Assembly: GCA_900316165.1 (NCBI GenBank)
Contig: ONBW01000011.1
Span: 1-57,417, forward strand
Length of the DNA stretch: 57,417 nt
Origin: an uncultured Lachnospiraceae bacterium
GTDB taxonomy: Bacteria; Bacillota; Clostridia; Lachnospirales; Lachnospiraceae
Direction of reading: 5' to 3'
Under the pieces are notes generated by a model. The model ran no database searches. It saw only the letters and a program-made list of their open reading frames with translations, and was not told the origin of the DNA. Made by a program: the position numbers and the translations under genes. Below, in pieces: positions 52,946-57,417 of this stretch. The stretch's first letter is position 1. Every line of letters begins with the position of its first letter.

Positions 52946-53857
52946 ATGTACGATACAGTTATTGTGGGCAGCGGACCGGCTGGGCTTACTGCCGGTATCT
53001 ATGCGAAGAGAGCTGGACTTGAGGCTCTTATAATTGAGAATACTCCTGTTGGCGGCGGGCAGATCGCTACGACTGACAGGGTTGACAATTATCCGGGACT
53101 TCTGGGTATCAATGGCATGGAGCTCGGTATGAAGTTCAGAGAGCATGCTGAGAAGCTTGGCTGTGAGTTTAAGGACGGTCAGGTGGTAAGCGTTGATGAC
53201 AGGGTTTCTTCGAAGATCGTAAAGCTGGAGAGTGGCGAGGAGATTGAGACAAAAACTGTTATTTTAGCTCTTGGTGCTGACCATAGTAAACTTGGAGTTC
53301 CTGGCGAGGATGAGCTCAGAGGCAAGGGCGTTTCATACTGCGCTACCTGTGACGGTGCTTTTTTCAGGGGTAAGGAAGTTGCAGTAATAGGTGGCGGAGA
53401 CGTTGCCTTGGGTGATGCCATCTATCTCTCAAAATTTGTTAAAAAGGTCTATCTGATCCACAGGAGAGACCAGTTCCGCGGAGCAAAGTCCCTTGCTGAT
53501 GAGGCTGCCTCAAAGGAAAATGTTACATTTTTGTATGATACTGTTGTAACAAATATTAATGGCTCCGAAAACGTTACAGGAGTGGAGACTCTTAACAAAA
53601 AAACAGGCGAAAAGGGAACTCTTGCAGTAAACGGAGTGTTCATTGCTGTAGGAACTACTCCTAATGCAAATGGTATTTCTGGTCTCCCTGAGACTGATGA
53701 AAAAGGCTATATAAAGGCTGGAGAGGACTGCGCTACAAGCATTCCTGGCGTTTTCGTGGCAGGTGATCTGCGTACTAAAAAGCTGCGCCAGGTGATCACA
53801 GCGGCAGCCGACGGAGCTAATGCGATAACAAGTGTTCAGGACTTCTTAAAGATTTAA
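52946..53857 (+). CDS. trxB: Thioredoxin reductase
   Basis: The 303-residue FAD/NADPH enzyme reduces thioredoxin. It begins YDTVIVGSGPAGLTAGIYAKRA (FAD-binding GxGxxG), has the redox-active C-A-T-C-D-G at residues 132-137, the NADPH site VIGGGDVALGDAIYLSKF, and a final GVFVAGDLRTKKLRQVITAAADGA. Length and motif order are those of low-molecular-weight TrxB. Thioredoxin itself is not adjacent. It follows cvfB after 14 bp with an AGAAAGGA ribosome binding site, so glycosyltransferase-cvfB-trxB could be one transcript. Confidence 0.95.
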   Translation: MYDTVIVGSGPAGLTAGIYAKRAGLEALIIENTPVGGGQIATTDRVDNYPGLLGINGMELGMKFREHAEKLGCEFKDGQVVSVDDRVSSKIVKLESGEEIETKTVILALGADHSKLGVPGEDELRGKGVSYCATCDGAFFRGKEVAVIGGGDVALGDAIYLSKFVKKVYLIHRRDQFRGAKSLADEAASKENVTFLYDTVVTNINGSENVTGVETLNKKTGEKGTLAVNGVFIAVGTTPNANGISGLPETDEKGYIKAGEDCATSIPGVFVAGDLRTKKLRQVITAAADGANAITSVQDFLKI

Positions 53858-53896
53858 AATTTTCAAGAAAAATTCAAGATTTTTTCAAGGAATTGC

Positions 53897-53925
53897 TTGA
53901 CAAATCGCCTCTAAGAGTGTATATT
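53897..53925 (+). promoter_or_regulatory. Promoter of the SH3-NlpC/P60 gene
   Basis: TTGACA (53897-53902), 17-nt spacer, TATATT (53920-53925), near consensus. Confidence 0.85.
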
Positions 53926-53955
53926 AACATTTGTAACAAATTTGTAATAAATGTT
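53926..53955. repeat. 30-bp imperfect palindrome at the transcription start of the NlpC/P60 gene
   Basis: AACATTTGTAACAAA and TTTGTAATAAATGTT match in 13 of 15 pairs plus one G-T. It begins immediately after the -10 and covers the predicted transcription start, the position of a repressor operator. Confidence 0.65.
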
Positions 53956-53992
53956 AAGCTATACATAACAATTAATAGAGGAAAGATATTAG

Positions 53993-55213
53993 ATGAACCG
54001 TAATCGCAGAATTCAGGCAGCAGCACTTACACTTTCAGCAGGAATTATGTTAACCGGAGCTTATGTTAACGCTTCCGCAGCTCCTTTAGCAGGAGCTTCA
54101 GCTACTATCCTTGAGGCAGCAGCTGAGGATTCAGCTTCAGCAGATGTCAGCTCACAGGTAACGGGTACAGGATCTACTCTTTCAGGTGTAAGCCGTGTAC
54201 TTGCAGAGACAGTTTCAGATACATCAGAGCAGCTCGATGAAGAAGAGCAGCAGGCCGAGGAAGCAAAGGCCGTTGAGCAGGCTAAGTACGATAAGCTTGC
54301 TATCGCAGAAGTATCTGATTACGCAAATGTCAGAAAGAAGCCGAGCTCAGATTCAAAGCTCGTTGGCTTTATCTACAATGATAATCTTGGCCATGTCCTT
54401 GATACAAAGGGTGACTGGACAAAGATTCAGTCTGGTGATGTAACAGGCTGGGTTAAGAACGATTATCTCACAGTTGGCAGTGAGAAGGCTGTAAAGGCTG
54501 CCGCTACCAAGGTTGCTACAGTAAATACCACAACTCTTAAGGTCAGAGAAAAGGCTGACAAGGATTCAGATGTTCTTGACTTAGTTCCTGGTTCAACAAA
54601 GCTTAAGGTTGTAAGCACTAAGAACGATGAGTGGGTAAAGGTTAAGGTTGATGACGATTATGGCTATGTATCATCTGATTATGTAACTGTAAAGGAAGTT
54701 TTCCATCATGCTAAGACCGTTGCCGCTGTAAAGGCTGCTAAGGCCGCTGCGTTAAAGGCAGCTTCAAGAAGCGTTGCTGATGGTAATACAGACAGCAGCT
54801 CAAGCTCTTCATCAAGCAGCTCTGGTTCTTCATCAAGCAGTTCAAGCTCTTCATACAGCGCTCCTTCAGGTGGAAGCGGAAGCTCAGTTGCAAGCTTTGC
54901 CTGCCAGTTCGTTGGTAATCCTTATGTATGGGGCGGCACTTCTCTTACAAACGGAGCTGACTGCTCAGGCTTCGTAATGAGTGTTTACAGAAACTTCGGT
55001 GTAAGCCTTCCTCATTCTTCATATGCTGACAGAAGCGTTGGACGTGCTGTTTCTACATCTGATATGCAGCCTGGTGATATCGTATGCTACAGCGGTCACG
55101 TTGCTCTCTATATCGGAGGCGGACGTATCGTTCATGCATCAAATGCCCGCGACGGTATCAAGATTTCAAACTGCAGCTACAGATCAATCGTTGCAGTTCG
55201 CCGTGTCCTGTAA
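53993..55213 (+). CDS. Secreted SH3-domain NlpC/P60 peptidoglycan endopeptidase
   Basis: The 406-residue protein has an N-terminal signal peptide (MNRNRRIQAAALTLSAGIML, cleavage near residue 30) and a Glu/Ala-rich helix. Two bacterial SH3 domains follow (about residues 105-165 and 180-235), with YANVRKKPSSDSKLVG and TLKVREKADKDSDVL. After a Ser-rich linker of about 30 residues comes a C-terminal NlpC/P60 domain. The catalytic Cys is residue 323 (NGADCSGFV), the His is residue 369 (SGHVALYIG), and GGRIVHAS completes the triad region. It cuts peptide stems of peptidoglycan, as in cell separation or growth. Monocistronic, between its promoter and a terminator. Confidence 0.93.
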   Translation: MNRNRRIQAAALTLSAGIMLTGAYVNASAAPLAGASATILEAAAEDSASADVSSQVTGTGSTLSGVSRVLAETVSDTSEQLDEEEQQAEEAKAVEQAKYDKLAIAEVSDYANVRKKPSSDSKLVGFIYNDNLGHVLDTKGDWTKIQSGDVTGWVKNDYLTVGSEKAVKAAATKVATVNTTTLKVREKADKDSDVLDLVPGSTKLKVVSTKNDEWVKVKVDDDYGYVSSDYVTVKEVFHHAKTVAAVKAAKAAALKAASRSVADGNTDSSSSSSSSSSGSSSSSSSSSYSAPSGGSGSSVASFACQFVGNPYVWGGTSLTNGADCSGFVMSVYRNFGVSLPHSSYADRSVGRAVSTSDMQPGDIVCYSGHVALYIGGGRIVHASNARDGIKISNCSYRSIVAVRRVL

Positions 55214-55234
55214 TTTATAATTATTGAGAATGTT

Positions 55235-55270
55235 AATACCGCATCCGGTTCCCCGGGTGCGGTATTTTTT
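55235..55270 (+). terminator. Terminator of the NlpC/P60 gene
   Basis: AATACCGCA (55235-55243) pairs perfectly with TGCGGTATT (55258-55266). An inner CCGG/CCGG extends the stem and a T-run follows. Confidence 0.92.
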
Positions 55271-55312
55271 GTGAAAATTATAGTGGATTACGTACAGAAA
55301 TGTGAGAAACCA

Positions 55313-55354
55313 AAAACTGTCTGTAAATATGGTCAGAATATTACGGACAGTTTT
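55313..55354. repeat. 14-bp inverted repeat upstream of truA
   Basis: AAAACTGTCTGTAA (55313-55326) pairs along its whole length with TTACGGACAGTTTT (55341-55354), with one G-T pair and a 14-nt loop. A/T-runs at both ends suggest a second, bidirectional terminator or the end of a small mobile repeat. Confidence 0.7.
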
Positions 55355-55397
55355 AGATGAAATTGAAATATGTATGTAAAGCTGGTAGCTGGGTGCC

Positions 55398-55425
55398 TTG
55401 ATAAAAACAGAAAAAAATTTATAAT
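55398..55425 (+). promoter_or_regulatory. Promoter of truA
   Basis: TTGATA (55398-55403), 16-nt spacer, TATAAT (55420-55425), about 38 bp before the start. Confidence 0.65.
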
Positions 55426-55463
55426 AAATTATGAAGCAGAAATAATACAGGAGAATGAATGAA

Positions 55464-56198
55464 ATGCGTGTAAAGCTTACAGTCGCATACGACGGCACTT
55501 CCTACTGCGGCTGGCAGGTACAGCCGAACGGGATTACAATACAGGAAAAATTAAACCAGGCTGTCTCTGATCTATTTGGGGCTGACATACAGACTATTGG
55601 TGCAAGCCGTACAGATTCAGGGGTTCATGCCCTTGGCAATGTAGCTGTTTTCGATGCTGACACAAGGATGCCGGCTGATAAGATTGCTTTCGCTCTGAAC
55701 GAAAGACTTACAAGGGATATTGTAATTCAAAAATCCGAAGAGGTTCCGGCAGATTTCCACCCGCGTTTTGCAAAGACAAACAAGGTCTATGAGTATCGGA
55801 TTTTAAACCGAACCTTTCCTGATCCACTGCTTGCGAGGTACACGTATTTTTTCCATAGAAGGCTTGATGTGAAGCTTATGAACGCTGAGGCACAGGCGCT
55901 TGTAGGTGAGCACGATTTCACAAGCTTTGCCTCAATCAAATCACAGACGAATTCATTTGTCAGAACGATTCACCAGATTTCTGTGACGAGAGATGATACC
56001 GACGTGATTACGATTCATGTCGAGGGAAATGGATTTCTTTATAACCAGGTCAGAATTATTGCTGGGAGCCTGATTCTGGTGGGCTCAGGGCAGCGTGAGG
56101 CAGGCTTTATAAAAGAGGCACTTGAAGCGCATGACAGAGAGGCCTCAGGTCCGACAGCTCCGCCAGAAGGACTGCTGCTTGTAAGAATAGATTACTAA
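55464..56198 (+). CDS. truA: tRNA pseudouridine(38-40) synthase
   Basis: The 244-residue enzyme isomerises uridines 38-40 of tRNA anticodon arms. It begins MRVKLTVAYDGTSYCGWQVQ and carries the catalytic motif GASRTDSGVHALGN with Asp51. It also has VPADFHPRFAKTNKVYEYRI, HDFTSFAS and GNGFLYNQVRIIAGSLILVGSG near the C-terminus. The ATG at 55464 is ten bases after AGGAG. The first in-frame ATG at 55455 is one base after that ribosome binding site and is less likely. It is usually near ribosomal protein genes in Clostridia. Confidence 0.95.
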   Translation: MRVKLTVAYDGTSYCGWQVQPNGITIQEKLNQAVSDLFGADIQTIGASRTDSGVHALGNVAVFDADTRMPADKIAFALNERLTRDIVIQKSEEVPADFHPRFAKTNKVYEYRILNRTFPDPLLARYTYFFHRRLDVKLMNAEAQALVGEHDFTSFASIKSQTNSFVRTIHQISVTRDDTDVITIHVEGNGFLYNQVRIIAGSLILVGSGQREAGFIKEALEAHDREASGPTAPPEGLLLVRIDY

Positions 56199-56220
56199 AG
56201 AATAAATGATTGGAGAATAT

Positions 56221-56592
56221 ATGCAGGATAAATATGGAATTAATGTAAAAAAATGGGCTAGGGATCATCAGAAGGTCGTTGAGGATTTTCTTAATGAAGA
56301 TCATACGAGGGAAGAGACGCAAAAGATGCTGGCTTATCATCTTAGAAAATTATCTTTTCTGCAGCATGAGAGGCTGGTTCATTTGATAGTTGTATTCTTT
56401 ACAATTGTGATAACGCTTTTTGCGCTTGTGATAGTGCTTTTTCTGCCTGATACGCTTATAGCGTCCGGACCAATTTTCCTTGGATTTCTTATATTGCTCG
56501 CATTTTACCTGGCACACTACTTTTTCCTTGAAAATACAGTCCAGCACTGGTACAGGCTCTACGAAGAGCTTCTCAAGAACTTACAAGGCTGA
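56221..56592 (+). CDS. Small membrane protein with two transmembrane helices
   Basis: The 123-residue protein has a charged N-terminal part (MQDKYGINVKKWARDHQKVV) with a helical DFLNEDHTREETQKMLAYHL segment. Two adjacent membrane helices lie at about residues 54-75 and 80-100, and a short acidic tail follows. I do not recognise a family; it resembles small Clostridial membrane proteins of unknown function. The ATG at 56221 follows GGAGA. The earlier in-frame ATG at 56206 has no good ribosome binding site. It starts 22 bp after truA and is probably co-transcribed with it. No terminator is evident directly after it. Confidence 0.7.
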   Translation: MQDKYGINVKKWARDHQKVVEDFLNEDHTREETQKMLAYHLRKLSFLQHERLVHLIVVFFTIVITLFALVIVLFLPDTLIASGPIFLGFLILLAFYLAHYFFLENTVQHWYRLYEELLKNLQG

Positions 56593-56665
56593 TATTTTAA
56601 GAAATAATGCCTGTGGGGCGTGTTATTAATCGTGCTTTTTTACACTGATATCACATTATTATTTT

Positions 56666-56726
56666 GTCACTTTAATTTTGACAGCTTGGCAACTTGCACA
56701 AAAGTGACAGATAATAATTGTGCAAG
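56666..56726. repeat. Two competing inverted repeats upstream of the RNA candidate
   Basis: GTCACTTT (56666-56673) pairs with AAAGTGAC (56701-56708). CTTGCACA (56693-56700) pairs with TGTGCAAG (56719-56726). The two interleave and exclude each other. They lie just upstream of the promoter at 56760 and could be protein-binding sites or the end of the truA transcript. Confidence 0.5.
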
Positions 56727-56759
56727 ACTTACAAAAAACAAAAAAATCAGAAAACGGGG

Positions 56760-56788
56760 TTGACATCTGGGGCGTAAAGTATTAACAT
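56760..56788 (+). promoter_or_regulatory. Promoter of the large RNA candidate
   Basis: TTGACA (56760-56765), 17-nt spacer, TAACAT (56783-56788). The -35 is perfect and the -10 moderate. Confidence 0.6.
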
Positions 56789-56794
56789 ACAACC

Positions 56795-57266
56795 ATAGAG
56801 AAACAAAGGAAGCTTCCTAGAAACAAAGCATACGTGAAGGCGGTGAGCAGAAAAACTTCAGGTTTTTACTAAAGCATGAAACTCATTAAACTTTCAAACA
56901 AAAATACCTATGTCAGCTCTCACCGGATGAGCTTATAGAAAAGCTACAATTAGTGAGAATAGATCCGAGTAGAGAAAAGGTCGGAATTTTTGGCAGAATC
57001 TGAGGGCATCTGAGGAGCTGTCGGGTCATAAACCTGTAAACCATTTTTGAAGTCTGCTGAGCAGTGGCTAGTGTTTTATGCAGACGGAAATCATTTTAGT
57101 AACCGATAAATTAAGAGAGCGGAAGTAGCGAACGCGTCGCATGAATAGAATCTGTATAGTAGAGCCTTTCTGCAGAGGCTATTATATATAAGTTGTCTGT
57201 TCAGAAACAATTAAACGAAGCATATTGAAGAACCACATGTCAAACGAGGATATGTGGTTCTTTTTT
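56795..57266 (+). ncRNA. Candidate structured non-coding RNA of about 470 nt
   Basis: The stretch has no supportable open frame but has a promoter at its start and an intrinsic terminator at its end. Local helices are numerous: palindrome AGGAAGCTTCCT (56807-56818); CGGTGAG/CTCACCG (56841-56847 with 56919-56925), enclosing AAAAAC/GTTTTT; AGCTT/AAGCT (56930-56945); TCCGA/TCGGA (56964-56985); GTCTGC/GCAGAC (57052-57085); AGCCT/AGGCT (57163-57180). Between them lie A-rich single-stranded joiners (AAACAAAG, AGAAAAGG, CAGAAACAA), as in large ornate RNAs. It lacks the conserved sequences I know for tmRNA, RNase P, SRP and 6S RNA. The identity is unknown. Confidence 0.55.
57230..57266 (+). terminator. 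Terminator of the large RNA candidate
   Basis: GAACCACAT (57230-57238) pairs perfectly with ATGTGGTTC (57252-57260) around a 13-nt loop, followed by T6. Confidence 0.92.
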
Positions 57267-57417
57267 ATTTTTTTAAAAAATAACCAAGTCCGCGCTTGGA
57301 CTTTAAAGTGATCATGGAAAAATTGTACCAAGTCGCTTGCGCGACGGCAAACGTTAGTCTCATAATCTAGTTCTCAAATAAATATGGCAGTCTGCCTGCC
57401 GTTGTGATATTGTTGAG
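57267..57417. other. Non-coding end of the window with short hairpins
   Basis: No gene is visible. AAGTCC/GGACTT (57286-57303), GTCGC/GCGAC (about 57333-57346) and GGCAG/CTGCC (about 57386-57400) form small hairpins with A/T-rich gaps. They may belong to the leader of a gene beyond the window. Confidence 0.4.

Noticed and set aside
54790-54880. Repeat element in the NlpC/P60 gene
   Set aside because: A mixed AGC/TCA serine linker inside a coding region, not a mobile or regulatory repeat.
56795-57266. tmRNA, RNase P RNA, SRP RNA or T-box leader
   Set aside because: None of their conserved blocks are present (no tRNA-like ends, no GAGGAAAGTCC, no GGAAG/GCAGCC SRP loop, no T-box GGTGG).

Overview
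The window is chromosomal DNA from a motile, low-to-middle GC Clostridia, most likely a Lachnospiraceae member (Butyrivibrio/Lachnospira/Roseburia-like). The evidence is the flgM-flgN-flgK-flgK-flgL-fliW-csrA-flaG-fliD-fliS block, the rpmG-secE-nusG-rplK-rplA / rplJ-rplL / rpoB-rpoC block, a SAM-I riboswitch in front of metK, frequent RNHCP and CgeB-like proteins, and strong AGGAGG-type ribosome binding sites. The genus assignment is inference.

Layout. 1-3.8 kb: a large secreted Ig-like surface protein closed by a Y-shaped terminator. 3.8-9.5 kb: an accessory region. It holds a small ParB-motif protein, then a translationally overlapping trio (repeat-containing peptide, MvdC/MvdD-like ATP-grasp ligase, four-helix membrane protein) that reads as an uncharacterised graspetide-type RiPP locus. 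After that come an Rpn-family nuclease, a DUF2442 protein and gene remnants. 9.6-11.0 kb: a TetR regulator and a convergent HAD phosphatase. 11.1-22.2 kb: a late flagellar block led by a good sigma-28 promoter. 22.2-24.9 kb: a divergent HD-GYP phosphodiesterase and riboswitch-controlled metK. 25-28.5 kb: rfbB, rfbA, rfbC (dTDP-sugar synthesis; rfbD is not in the window) and two tandem RNHCP zinc proteins. 28.6-34.6 kb: a PrsA-like foldase lipoprotein, a heterodimeric ABC exporter and murA. 34.6-39.6 kb: three CgeB-like glycosyltransferases converging on a second FliD-like gene. 39.8-51.3 kb: the ribosomal protein and RNA polymerase operons. 51.3-56.6 kb: a GT2 glycosyltransferase, CvfB, thioredoxin reductase, an SH3-NlpC/P60 hydrolase, truA and a small membrane protein. 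56.7-57.3 kb: a gene-free, promoter- and terminator-bounded stretch that looks like a structured RNA of about 470 nt.

How the genes fit together. The flagellar block carries the late regulators (FlgM, FliW, CsrA), the hook-filament junction and the cap with its chaperones. The dTDP-sugar genes, CgeB-like glycosyltransferases and FliD-like gene may serve surface or flagellar glycosylation, but that link rests on neighbourhood only.

The strongest candidates for something undescribed are the ATP-grasp RiPP locus (4369-6350), the large RNA at 56.8-57.27 kb, the structured leader of the FliD-like gene (39589-39676, minus strand) and the unusually long, hairpin-rich rplJ-rplL spacer. All calls come from reading the sequence; no database search or folding program was run.
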